Assembly (NCBI RefSeq): GCF_036884655.1
Contig: NC_088344.1
Location: forward strand, 36,087,001 to 36,151,000
Length of the DNA: 64,000 bases
DNA from: Musa acuminata AAA Group
Lineage: Eukaryota > Streptophyta > Magnoliopsida > Zingiberales > Musaceae
Direction: 5' to 3'
Positions 25,101 through 36,130 of this stretch are shown here, one piece after another. The notes beneath the pieces were generated by a model. It worked only from the letters and a program-made list of their open reading frames with translations. It was not told the origin of the DNA and searched no databases. Numbering within the stretch: position 1 is the first letter of the stretch; each line of letters begins with the position of its first letter. The position numbers and the translations under genes are program-made.

Positions 25101-26073
25101 GATAGCACAAATTAAATACTAACTAATTACTAATGTAGATTAAAGAAATTGTACCATGTAAAAGAAATTCGCAAACAGATGTCTCACAGAAAAGGTATGC
25201 CTTAAAAAGAGAACCTAAAGAAAAGACAGGGTCCAGGGGAGAGAGACAAGAAAGTGCTCAGCCCTAAAGGCATCGAAGTTAAAGGGAGGGAGGGAAGGGA
25301 TAAGTAACAGTTGAAAGCAAGGAGGAAATGGAGAAAGAGGGGAGATGGAGAAAGAGGGGGAAAGGGAGAGGGAGAGAGGACAAACACACATGCGCTTTCT
25401 CCCGATGCCAAAGGCTGCCATCGAAGAAGATTCCGAAACAGGGCCTGCTGATCCATTTAGATCATGTCAAATAACAATCATAAGTACAAACAGAGAATTC
25501 TATCACATCAAATTCTTCCATAATTAAAAATGTGCCCATGTAGACAATCAACTGAATGCTTGCACACATTGATAGCTCGATATCTCTTACCAGGTGTAAA
25601 ACATCTATGCTGACATCACCAGCTTCAACACCCTCAACAGTTACTAACAAAACATTGCTTGCAGCATCTGCCGTCACCTTATTATTAACTATTTCCTGCC
25701 TGTTGGAGTACTGAAGATATACAGTCTTTCCTCGTATTTGTGCAGGCTCTGCTGACGAGGCATAGTATGAGATCATCGCTATGGCTTGATTTAGATCTGC
25801 CTGCATTAAGTAATTCCAACAGAGCACAGAAGAAAGTCACTCGGACATCATTAAAGTGCTAAATGCTAAACAATTGTGAGTACTCACAAACTCGATGAAT
25901 GCCTGGTTCCGATTTGCTCCAACGTTGCACTTTGTTTTGACAATCGTACCAAACGGCTTTCCTAATTCAATTAGTTCCTCGTCCGTGCACTCCCATGGCA
26001 GATTTCTTAGATGAATTACTTTCGATGGTGGCTGGGTGTATCGGAACTGCGGTTGACCAGAGATAGATGACAT
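19188..26073 (-). CDS. PTBP3: Polypyrimidine tract-binding protein homolog 3-like (three RRMs)
   Basis: hnRNP-I family splicing and RNA-processing regulator that binds pyrimidine-rich RNA in the nucleus and cytoplasm. Ten coding exons, in transcript order: 26073-25888, 25800-25591, 24110-24048, 23962-23889, 23804-23709, 23374-23317, 23157-23068, 22988-22907, 21058-20946 and 19613-19188. All junctions are GT-AG and in frame, giving 465 residues. RRM1 (about 18-95) has RNP2 VIHLRNLP and RNP1 NQAFIEF. RRM2 (about 110-190) has VLLVTVEG and GFQALVQF. RRM3 (about 235-320) has VLLASIEN and GFQALIQY. These atypical, aromatic-poor RNPs are normal for PTB proteins. The tail is rich in Pro, Gln and His, has four LHNQ repeats and ends PPQPYGH. 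Arabidopsis PTBP3 (At1g43190) is the best match from memory. A leader intron is likely. Confidence 0.95.
19301..19408 (-). repeat. 27-bp coding minisatellite (LHNQ repeats) in the PTBP3 tail
   Basis: Four units of 27 bp start at 19301, 19328, 19355 and 19382 on the plus strand (GATTGTGCAG or a near variant). On the coding strand they encode nine-residue units LHNQ-xxPP-x such as LHNQSLPPQ and LHNQPLPPH. The period is three-divisible, so copy number can vary without a frameshift. Confidence 0.92.
19614..20945 (-). other. Intron 9 of the PTBP3-like gene
   Basis: A 1.33-kb AT-rich intron between the exon ending SRHTDLNVK and the last exon starting INNDRGRDYT. No nested gene or repeat was recognised. 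Confidence 0.6.
21059..22906 (-). other. Intron 8 of the PTBP3-like gene
   Basis: A 1.85-kb intron that interrupts RRM3 after IQYP. No nested gene seen. Between about 22080 and 22330 two loosely similar phrases occur (TGATGATGAACATTTGCTAATCCCACA and TGATGCTAAACACTTGCTACTCCCACT types), followed in both by TGGCCAA, which suggests an old internal duplication. Confidence 0.5.
24111..25590 (-). other. Intron 2 of the PTBP3-like gene
   Basis: A 1.48-kb intron after the exon ending VSIDVLHL. It contains the pyrimidine-rich tract listed separately at 25281-25380. Confidence 0.6.
25281..25380 (-). promoter_or_regulatory. Candidate PTB-binding polypyrimidine tract in the PTBP3 pre-mRNA
   Basis: On the plus strand 25321-25380 is purine except for two T residues, and 25281-25300 is all purine. 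In the transcribed (minus-sense) RNA this becomes a long C/U tract with repeated CUCUCUC and UCUUUCUCC phrases, the type of sequence PTB proteins bind. It begins about 210 nt downstream of the exon 2 donor. Regulation is inference. Confidence 0.5.
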
Positions 26074-26094
26074 TGTGCTGCGGCGACAAGAGGT

Positions 26095-26690
26095 CTAATG
26101 GAAGCTTACGTATCACGGTTCGGCAAACAAGATCACTGCTACACAAAAAACTATTTTAATGACAGGATCGACCGTGCGAAAGATTGCACGAGCATTACGA
26201 AGTGTGCTGCGACGTAATATTAGGGTAAAAAGATCAACTTGCAGTTTTGTTCCCAATAATCACAAAGTGCTGTGACGTCGATTCGGATTCAAGGTGCCTA
26301 AAGAAGCATCACATTGAAATCCAAACTCTATGGAAATTAGATCAACTGGCACGTGAAAATATCCCAAATGAGGCCATGATGTTGTGATTAGGAGGGAAGC
26401 CAGGGGACAGAAAGAAAAGAACAGAACTTGTCAAGAAGACATAATTCTCATAGCAATTCCCCAAATCCCAAGCCAAATCCGAACGACGAAAAAGGGATCC
26501 AGCGAAAACCACGCAAAGAAGAGCATTTTAGAGCTACCTGGAGCGGAGCCTGAGGAGATTCCACAAGAGACGAAAGTAATCGACAGAGATGAAATGCCTT
26601 GGAAGAAATAACCCACCGCGATCACCCTCTTCGCTTCTCCTTCCGACGATCGTTATTGGAATACAGAGTTAGGGTTTCTTAATTGGGTTG
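26095..26690 (-). promoter_or_regulatory. Leader, probable leader intron and promoter-proximal region of PTBP3-like gene
   Basis: A good splice acceptor (TCCATTAG) ends at 26095 just upstream of the start codon, and a donor (CTCCAG|GTAGCTC on the minus strand) lies at 26537-26538. They predict a 5' untranslated exon from about 26680 to 26538 and a leader intron 26537-26095. A telo-box, AAACCCTA on the minus strand, lies at 26670-26677, near the probable transcription start. Confidence 0.5.
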
Positions 26691-26699
26691 GCGATGCCG

Positions 26700-27642
26700 T
26701 AAAGGCGACGTTTCGCAGTGTATCTCGTCGGTGACGTCGGACCGGGATTCGCGAACGGTCCAATATAACTCGGTCCGGCCCAGCTGAACCAGCAATTTAT
26801 GGCAAACTACTCGCATGCACGACTGTGTCTCTTTAAGAACCAAGTTTGAGTCATTACATAGTTGGAAAGAACAACTCTGAATTCTGCAATCCAAAAGTCT
26901 GATAGAACTTACAATGCTTTTGAAGCTTTAAATAATTCAAACGAACATTAGTTCGGGCTTAAATGTTTTGGACGAATGTTTTAGATACAGTAGGTTAATA
27001 GATTGGATCGAAGCATGGGTATTTTGCAATCTCATAACATGACAATGCATAAAAAAATCTGATCAACCTATTTTGATTGTCTTGTTCCTTTTATGTATGT
27101 TTCAATCTAGTGGTGGAGAAATATTAGGGTCATAAAAGCTAAATTTCTAAAATTCCTATAAATCTTGGCTAAGAGAAAAACAAATTATCTGATAGTTCGG
27201 TTGAATGTATTTCTGAAATGTGATACAACTCAAAGACCTGCAAAATTATAAATAATTATCGCTATCCGAAAACTGAAATCTGATAAACTAAGTCGTAACC
27301 GAGCAGAAGCACAATATTTGGTTGAATGACAACTTGAAGCAGGATGTTTTCTGAAGTCAATTGTCATAAAAACACAGCAAGATATAGGAGATTGATCTGT
27401 GTTTTTATGAGTATGCATGGTTTGGAACCAAAAGTCAATAATGTATCACAGAATAGCTTTAGTTTCATGTGTACTCAACCAGAATGACTGTATATAAACA
27501 ATTCCACTGTATTTCTGATAGTGTGGCTATGATACAAAGATTTCTCTTTGACCATAACAAGTATATGAGGTGGAAGTTCGATATCGGTACAATGACTACC
27601 ATATATACACGTATACATGGTACAAATGCATCAACTCATGAG
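26700..27642. other. Spacer between PTBP3 promoter and the 3' end of the sigma factor gene
   Basis: AT-rich, with no gene recognised. The right part should be the 3' untranslated region of the sigma factor gene. Confidence 0.5.
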
Positions 27643-30600
27643 TCAAACATATCTTCGGAGATAGTCAACCCGAGTTGGATGTTTCAGCTTCAGGAGAGCC
27701 TTCAGTTCATGCTTCCGCACCATCTCTCTGGAGATATTGAGGTTTCCCGCAATCTCTCCCAAAGTCCTATCACCTTTGCCGTCAAGCCCATACCTCTGTC
27801 TGATTACCAAGCTCTCCTTCGGCCTTAGTGAATCCAGCTACAGAAAAAAATCATTGAAATCATTTTGCAACAAGTAATGAATATCAAATGTAAGATCAAC
27901 TCAGTACTTGATCTGTTTCTGATTTTCTTTTCCCTTCTTGACTGTTAATAAGTTATTAAATTTAAATGAGATCAGAGATTCAACCTTTTGATCTACAAAT
28001 AATGGCCCTATAATGCAAAATTTTATGGAAGTAGTCGATGAATTTGAACTGGTGTTGAGCGCGAGGACTCTCATCCATGAGCTGGAAGAGTTTCAAAAGA
28101 TGTTGAAGTACACTTACCACATCATCAAGAGCAAGTCGTAGGACTGCAGGCTGTCTACGTTTATCACCTCCTACATCAATATCAGTGATGCCGTTGATAA
28201 ACTCTTCTTGTGTTACCACATGCCGTGCATTGAGTGAGAGTACTGGTTTTGATGCCTTCATAACTTCATTATATCTTTCCAAGGATATTCCAACCCTGTC
28301 CACGATCTCTTCTTCGGTAGGCAATCTTCCCAGCTCAAATGATAGCTCTAGTTTGGCTTTTTTAATTTCTTGCCTGACCTGCATCACCAGTAGATTAGTC
28401 AATGAGTATAGGCTCACTAAATTATAGAGCTGGATGAGTTACCATTACAGCATGATTCTTGCAAATCTGATGCAACAATTTGCAAAGGAGAAGGTGAAAG
28501 ATTATTTATTGTTTCACTTCCCAATAATAGGTTCTCAGCTAGCATATGTAAATACTCAGTCACACGAAACTAACACTGGACATAAGGTTTACCAATAATT
28601 AGTTCCATGGACAATCATGATTCAAACCTTAGAAGAAGCTGCCTTAAAACTATTTATGAGATTAAATTCATCTGAGAGGACAAAACCTTACATGGTACTC
28701 ATATTTATAACCACTCAAATTATTTCAAATGAAAGAGGTTTTTCTTTAAGGAGATCATGAACATTTTGTTTTCAAAGGAAGCAAAATTGATGGCAACTTT
28801 ACAAGTAATTTAATAGAATATAGAACATACCGATTCAATCCCAAAAGGAACTTTTGTGAAGCTTGAGAGTGTCATTGATCGAATAATAGAATGCCGAATC
28901 CAAAAGAGGCTGTATGTGGATAGACGGAAACCACGCTTTGGTTCAAACCGATCAATGGCAGTAATGAGACCCTTTGCTCCCGCTTGACAAAATTCTTGGA
29001 ACTTCTGGCCGCTTGCAATCTCTGGATAATACTTATTTATTACAAACAAAACTAGCCGAAGGTTGTGCTGTAGCAAATTGAGGAACACATTAATTCTCTT
29101 CTGGGGAAATAACATTTTGCTAAATATCAACTAAGATAAAAGTTCCTGATGGGTCAACCAAAGTTAGAATGCTATCCATCAAACAGAAGAATACATATAT
29201 AGCAAGGAAACAGGGTTCTGAGATTCCTTCCTTTTTTAAGTTTTACTTTCTTGGTAACTGTACAGTGGCTTAATGATGATTGCAAGTTGTGAGACAAGGT
29301 TACAAAATGGCATATTATGGAAGCAAATTCGCAATATGCAGTAATCATGATTAATTAGACATCCAACTAAGACGATATAACTGTCACTCATTTTATCTGG
29401 GAACTTCCGACTGGTTCTAGAAAAGAAGTCCACCACAACTAAGAAGCAACATTAATGTATCAAAACATGGTGAATACACGACACGAGACCAGGGAAACCT
29501 ATTAAGCATCCATATATACATGTAAACAGATGATCTTAGGTGTCGTTTGCATTCTGTACAGCATTATTAGGTTAGAAGATGAGAAGACATCTCTAAATGT
29601 AATTGTGCAAGAAGTTAGTAGCATCAACTGCCAGGTATTGCCTTCTAAATTCATGATTGCTACAAATTCCATTACGCTATGATCTCAGATGTGACATATC
29701 AATCAACATTACAATTGTAGGATGGAATCAAAATACTTTTGGTAAAGTGTGTGCCTACAAGAAAAGGAACTGTATAGTAAGAACACTGTCTGGATAAATC
29801 ATTCGAAAAATTTATGTATGGGCTGAAGGTTCTCTGATCTAATCGGATACCTTGATTAGCTTGTCTCTTGCTGCCCGAGCAACTTCTATATGTCTTCTCA
29901 ATTGTGGAACACTCATGTTAACTGCATCTGCCAGCTCACCGTCGGTCGGCTCCCTGTTCAGATCCTTGTACATGCCCTCCTTCACTTGAAGTATTGCCTG
30001 TAGTTCAAGAAGAACAGGTCCTTGTCAATATTGGAAAAGTGGAAGTATAGCATGAATCAAACCAACCTTTTTATCCTGCTGTGAGACACAAACTATTGTA
30101 CCAACATTTTGGTAAAAAAAATTCTTATGAACTATTTCAGTAAAAGAGTAAAGAATGCCAAATGTAGTGTTGGACATCAACAGCCTGATTTCCATTTCAT
30201 CTACATCTCTGCCTGTGATCCAATGATGACTTGAGCAGATCAATCAGAGGTATAATTACAAAAATGATGATGATGCTTAGATCCAATTACAACTAGATCT
30301 GAATAGTATCCTTTCTATACGTCTCAGTCTTCAGTCAGGAACAGGAAGGTCTGGGAAGAACCAACCACACAATCACAGACAGCAACATCAAAGGAATTCT
30401 AGTAGAATCTTGCTGAAATAATTCGAAGAACCAAGATATATTGATAATTACACAACAATTTAAAGAAGAAGAAAAATCTTACCTTCATGGGTTGCATCAG
30501 CTTGAAAAGCCAAGTATGCTCGGCCGAGCTAAGAACTGGCGGTATCTTCATCCTCTTCCAGTCCAAACTGTCCAAATTGGTGGAGCCGGAGTACTCCCTG

Positions 30601-31160
30601 ACTAATATCTCCACATCCTCATCAAACTCCCTTCCTTCGCCTCTCCTTGCTTCCGTCCCCGCCTCCTCCTTCGGCCTGCGCCTCATGGATATCCTTTCCT
30701 CGAGACCCAACCTTTTCACCCTCTTCTTCCGGTTCCTGACCACATTGTCCACCCCCAAACTCCCATCTTTCACCACGGTCTGGCGGCCGCTCTCCTCCCC
30801 GTCCGAGACATCGGCCGGGCTGAGCTTGTAGATGTTCTCGAGGGCGGCGGCAACCTCGCTGTAGTCCGGATCGCGAGGGCAAGCATCGGAGGGATCGGCG
30901 GTCGTGGGGGCCGCGACGACGGCGACGGCCTTCCCTCTCTTGGACCGCTTGGCGGCTCTCGCTGGGCTTTTCTTCGGCTCCTTCACGGCCTCCTGCGTGA
31001 CGGCCTCCGGCGGCGTGACCAAGGCCGAGCACTTGGGGCCGGGGCCGCCCTTGAAGGCCAAGAAGAAGAAGGGTCGGCGGAGCGGCGACGACCGGCGGAC
31101 GGCGAGGCCGCTGCCGAAGGGCGATCGGGAGGCGGAGCTGGGCACAGCGACGACTCCCAT
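27643..31160 (-). CDS. SIG5: Plastid RNA polymerase sigma factor, SIG5-like
   Basis: Nuclear-encoded sigma70-family factor that gives promoter specificity to the plastid bacterial-type RNA polymerase. Exons in transcript order: 31160-30483, 29997-29851, 29067-28831, 28378-28118 and 27837-27643; all phase 0, 505 residues. The start was set at [16 protein letters not shown], eight codons inside a longer frame, because this opening resembles Arabidopsis SIG5 as I recall it and reads like a transit peptide. Exon 3 encodes region 2 ([14 protein letters not shown] ... [15 protein letters not shown]), exon 4 region 3 ([14 protein letters not shown]), and exon 5 region 4 ([17 protein letters not shown] ... 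[18 protein letters not shown]). The segment [11 protein letters not shown]...[13 protein letters not shown] precedes region 2. SIG5 in Arabidopsis is induced by light and stress and activates psbD. Sigma identity is firm; the SIG5 subtype is likely. Confidence 0.93.
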
Positions 31161-31281
31161 GCCGAGACGCGAATCTCGATGCACGACGACCGGTGATGAC
31201 GGCGGTTAGCGTGCGGAGTTCGGAGAGAACAACTTCCGGTGGGATTTCGAGACGGTGAATGGAGCAGGGAAAAAGTAGCAG

Positions 31282-31288
31282 TTATATA
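31282..31288 (-). promoter_or_regulatory. TATA box of the SIG5-like gene
   Basis: TATATAA on the minus strand, 122 bp upstream of the chosen start codon, with no other good TATA motif nearby. It predicts a start of transcription around 31255 and a leader of about 95 nt. Confidence 0.55.
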
Positions 31289-31500
31289 GCGAGGGAAAAT
31301 GGCTACCACACGCTGGTAGACCGGGGAAGCAATCCAACGGCCATGATCGGCCGAAGAAGGGGATCGGACGGAGAGAAGGTGGTGATCGAGGGGGGCGAGA
31401 CGTGGAGAGTGGGGAAGCAGGACGAGGCGGGGGCGGGGCGGGGCGAGGCGGGCCAGATATGTTTGGGGATGCAGGGAGGACCCGTGGATGGCGTGGGATA

Positions 31501-31512
31501 CACGTGGCCGAC
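31501..31512. promoter_or_regulatory. G-box abutting a CRT/DRE core upstream of the SIG5-like gene
   Basis: CACGTG (31501-31506) is followed directly by GCCGAC (31507-31512). CACGTG is the core bound by light-pathway bZIP/bHLH factors and ABA-responsive bZIPs; GCCGAC is the DREB/CBF core. A further ACGTGG lies at 31400-31405. Position is about 215 bp upstream of the TATA box. Confidence 0.5.
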
Positions 31513-31799
31513 GCTCATAAGCGAACGGATATTTCCGGCGTATCTAGTGCCGGCGGGGCCCATCGGACCACGTAGAGGGCTCGGCGACCACTCGGATTTG
31601 AGGAATTTTCGTGGCACGTTAAAGTTTCCATGTGGATCAATTGGATCCAATTATCGCAGAGGGGAGTCGTCTCCTCTCCATCTCTCGTGGCCTCCGGAAA
31701 AGAAAGGGTACGACATACGTTGTACAGTATCAAGCAATTCCAACTCGCGCATTGCATACTTTGACGTGCATGAAGAAATGTTACGGGCACTTTAAGATT

Positions 31800-34060
31800 C
31801 ATCCGTAGTCTTCTTATGGGAATCTTGGCCGTCCGTGTGTCGATCAATCTTGACCTTTTGTTGGATCGGATTCAAATCATTCTCCATCTGGTCACTATAG
31901 CGTCTCAGCCCGACCCATACTTGACCTGCACATTCAATTCATCATCAGGCCCAATTTAAGCCCACTCGTCTCTTTTGAAGGAATGTCAATTTTTTTTTGT
32001 TTTTTGAAGGAAAAAAAGCTTATTAATCTCGCATTAGGGAATTAATCTACGGACTGGAGTACAAGTGATGGATTACCTTTGTTTCTGCAGTGTTATGACA
32101 ACAGATGTTCATACACGACGTGGCGGGGGCTGTGTGATGGCACGATGAATGATGGCGATGAGGAAGTTGCGCGATGGCTTAGGATTTTCGTAGAAGCATT
32201 TTTGACCTAATTTAGTTAAAATTAGATGTTGATCAAATTATGGTACATGTAGTTTGATTAAATCTGATTTTTTAATCGATTTAAACTCGATCAACTCAAA
32301 TTTTGACACTTTGACTAATTTTGACTTAGTCATAATTTTTATTAATCATATTTAAATTTTGACCATCTTGATTTGGTCAAATTTTCACTTTGAGAAAACC
32401 TTAATTCTGAATTTTTCAAAACATTGAATCATATTTTATCTCGTGTCTCTTACCCTCTCGGAATTGGACAATATTTTTATCATGATCAGAAATAACAGAA
32501 GAGCTTTAATCCATATAGAGAATGGTGTAATGGTGTCATATCTATTACTCCATATACATCATAATGAATCCACTGAGCCCCTCATTCTAGTAGCCTCCAG
32601 CATGGTCAATTGCTCCCCCTCCTCTGAACATTAGGAGTTGACGCGTATTGGTGAATCTTTTCTCCTCAGTTCCTCATTCTAGATAGTTAGAATTGTTTGA
32701 AATTAGACATTTGATAGATGCTATTCTGTGTCCTCTTTGTAGTAGCTTAGGCTTTGTCATCCGAGAGAAGGAATTATACACGATGCTTAGGCAGTAGCAA
32801 AATAGGAACGGAGAACCTATTATAATTCACCGAGAGATTAAAGAATGATCCGCGATGATAACAGAGATGATGATCTTTAAGTAACTATGAGAATTGTTTT
32901 GGATGATATAAATAACTGATGGATGACTGTGAAAGGACAACAAGACACTAAAAACATTGCTCTATGATCGAGTATTAATCGAGAAGTATGTGCTGGTGCT
33001 GCCTAATTCTCCTACTGAAACCGGTCAAACGTGATCTAATTGGGGTAAACCGCACCGATGTGTCTAGTTTCCACCATATGAGGAAAAGATTTTGCAGGGA
33101 CAGCAAACGTGATAGAGCAATCAATGCTCTCTCTCTCTCTCTCTTCTGTTTCATGTCGTTTTAATTTGGTACAGTCATGAAAGCTTCTGCGTTAATGACA
33201 CCAAGTCAACGGCTCCGGTTCTTATGAGGCCTGACCTCTTGCGGGAGCCCACAATCGCCTTCAGAGCTACGTGCAATGAATTCAAAATTTATTGCTCACC
33301 GAGAGTAGTACTCGTTTCATCTTTCCAGTCAAATGCTAGATTTACTCGGTTTTAGACTGATCGTTTGAATCGTAAAGGAGTTATCGATAATTATAACGAG
33401 TTAAACCGAATAATTCTCAGGAATTTATCTCGATAGTCTTAAATGCCGATGATGAAGGCGGAAAATTGGGTAGAGAAAACAGTGGCCAACGTCAAATCAT
33501 GGACATCGTCGCCATCACGGCGCTGTTGAGGAGTCCGGTGCAGACAATTCCATGCGATCGTTGCCACACAAGTTTGCACGACGGGGACGGCCGGCCATGC
33601 AGCCGAACACGTCGATGGCATCTTTCCGGCTCATGTCGCGTGGAGTTGTCTCCTTGTAGGGTCGGCAACCGTGGATCAATGGTGCGTCACTTCGATCCCC
33701 TGGTCTCCTGCACCAAACGTGAGCATTCGGTAAGGTGGATTTGGAACTAATAATACTCGCTGTGAGATTCATCCTGAGTCGTTGCTGAGAGTAATACCTG
33801 GGCAGACAAAGGAACAAAGAGAATCTATTTACACTGTTTCGTCCATGCAGAAGAACCAAAAAGAGCCAGACGTACTGGAAACAAAGGTGAACCAACTCCC
33901 AGTCTCTCGAAAACAATAGTGGAACTGATGAGACACGGGTAGAACACCAACACAAGACGTACGTACTAAGCAATGTTTTCAGCAAGGATAAGAAGGCCAG
34001 AAGATTCTGCATCGTTGTTCAGTCGTGAAGAAGTTTCACGGAGACACTAAATAGATTCGA
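31800..34060. other. Intergenic, no gene recognised
   Basis: AT-rich, with a short (CT)9 tract at 33127-33144. A relatively GC-rich patch at about 33470-33720 carries overlapping short frames on both strands, the longest minus-strand one running 33515-34012. None resembles a family I know and none has a convincing start and splice context. Confidence 0.45.
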
Positions 34061-34104
34061 GAAGCCGACAGGATTATGGGAATTAGAGTCCTACGGGACA
34101 TAAC
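34061..34104. repeat. Partial copy of the JAR1 stop-codon/3' UTR sequence
   Basis: The 44-bp string starting GAAGCCGACAGGATTA and continuing GGGAATTAGAGTCCTACG closely matches 37367-37436, where the same words occur with a 27-bp insertion. The second copy spans the JAR1 stop codon. The two copies have the same orientation and lie 3.3 kb apart. Confidence 0.7.
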
Positions 34105-34785
34105 TTTTATTATTTGAATTGGAAGTTTCTTTCGAGGGTTGACTCATGGGGTTGGCTCGTAGGTCAACTCGGTCTTGAGCGATAGTCTCCAATGGGCATG
34201 ACATTTCTGTAGTTCATCGAATCTAGCTGGATTTGATTTTTGGAAGTCCCATTATGATGGTCGGACATCACGATCATGTCACCTATCATAAGAAGGCATC
34301 CATGTGGTGATTCATTGAACCGTTGAGATTTCGAAACATGTATTATTGCCCTTTGAGTAATGGTGTGTTGCCATAACACTTATTAGTTGAACCAACCGTC
34401 AGGCGATGGGTAGTAAGGGTTATTCGACCACTATAAATAGTGGGGCCTTTTCATTCGTTCTATTCATGCTTTCGAGGCACTTTATATAGTTTTCGGATGA
34501 TTCAGATCATTCGACCATTAGAGAACTTCGAACTTTTCAGCACTTAGCTCAGCTTATGAATTATAGTACAATGTAGTTATCTAACAATAGAGTTGGGCAT
34601 CCAACAATAGAGTTATATGTGGATGGAACATCTATACCATTAGTTATCTAGTTTTTATCATCTTTAAATAGTTGTCTGACCGAAATGTAACATATAGATC
34701 GATCATTTCTAGTGGCGTAATAGAGTTTTGTGCTAGTTATAGGTACTGCACACACTTTTTTTTTTTTTTGCTTATTATTATGATA

Positions 34786-34823
<38 letters not shown>

Positions 34824-36130
34824 TATATGGATTTGTGAAATGAGAATTGGATTGTGATGAGATCACAATAATGAGATCGATTCATCTTTAAACATAAACT
34901 CTAAATAATCTCGGTCATAAGTTACTCAAGAGAGATATTGAGATAACCGAACAGACTGGTATACTATAGTCCATGGAGACGACTAATCTCATAGCTACTT
35001 ATGTGGAGACACTAGGGATACAATGTATGTGATCATTGGAGAATGAGTTCACTAATTGATCTGTTTATGAAATGTTGGATGATTGATGATACCTCATTGT
35101 CAAACAATGATTCCATCATCATAATGGTGTATCTAATCTTCAGACTTGAGATATCAAGGATATCCTATATGAGTACTCTACTCTTTGCTATCGAACTTAT
35201 AGACCTGGAAGTTTCATATCTACCACAGTCGATCATCGGGAGTGGCATCCAACCTTACAAGAGCTATTGAGTGTCAATATAGGATCGTCCACTCTTTGTG
35301 ACATGAGAGGAATATCTCATGTGTTCTTGCTCAAACAATCCATGGTCAATATCATTTAGATCGAGAGAGAAAGAGTTCTCTAGAAGAATCCGATTAGAAT
35401 GAGACTCGAGTAAAAATCGTATGGGCTTAACAGCACCATACCCGATATACGGTCTCTCGGATATTAGATAGATAAGGGACTTTAAATACTTAGTAACTAA
35501 GGACAGATAGGTCAAATGGATTGAATTCCCTATATCATTTGGGGACTATGACGTAATGACATAATACATTCACAGTTGATGACTCAACATTGAGCCAGAA
35601 TGAGTTTTAACAGATATGACTCATAATCAGCTCAATACTGGGCCTAGAGGGTCACACACATATAGTAGGTATTACGATGAGTAGAGTTTCGGATATGAGA
35701 TATTCGTTGGAGCCCCTATCTTATTGGATATCCAATAAGCTCGTGAATTATTAGATCTTATGGATGACATCAAATAAGAGCAAATAAGAAATTATTGGAT
35801 AGAGATCCAATAATCTTGATTGTGTGGTGCGCAAAAAGGGGAGATTTGGACGGCGATTTGAGGAGCGTTTTCACAACTCTTGCTGTGTAGATCACCGCCA
35901 AAAAAGATGACAGTTAACCTCATTCATTCTCTCTAATAGATCTAGAAGAATTGAATGATATACGATCTCTTTAGGTAATACAATCTTTCTTATACGCTTA
36001 GTTTTTTTGTTTTACAGATTTTTGCACATCAATCTTTACACGATAATGAGATATTCTTTTCTGCTTTTTTTTTATGATTTTATTTACTATTCTTCTGTTG
36101 CGCATGTGATGTCGCCCAGTTTTTTTAACA
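34105..36130. mobile_element. LTR-like retrotransposon sequence, boundaries unproved
   Basis: A CTATAAATAG promoter-like box at about 34431-34440, followed by GGGGCC and pyrimidine-rich text, resembles an LTR promoter. The stretch 34860-36130 has the look of a long-terminal-repeat sequence: repeated TATTGGAT/ATCCAATAA words around 35730-35820 and a terminal-looking TTGCGCATGTGATGTCGCC near 36098-36116. No element proteins were found here. TG...CA ends and a target duplication could not be fixed by eye. Confidence 0.35.
34787..34823. repeat. (TA)n/(AAT)n compound microsatellite
   Basis: A (TA)8 run at 34787-34802 passes directly into about seven AAT units. Confidence 0.9.

Noticed and set aside
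31259..31795. 178-codon plus-strand frame over the SIG5 promoter
   Set aside because: GC-rich promoter DNA with a divergent open frame but no recognisable protein; not supported as a divergent gene.
33515..34012. 165-codon minus-strand frame with a GC-rich part that ends ...SAPDSSTAP
   Set aside because: No known family recognised, the first two-thirds is low-quality sequence, overlapping frames exist on the other strand, and no splice or promoter context supports it.
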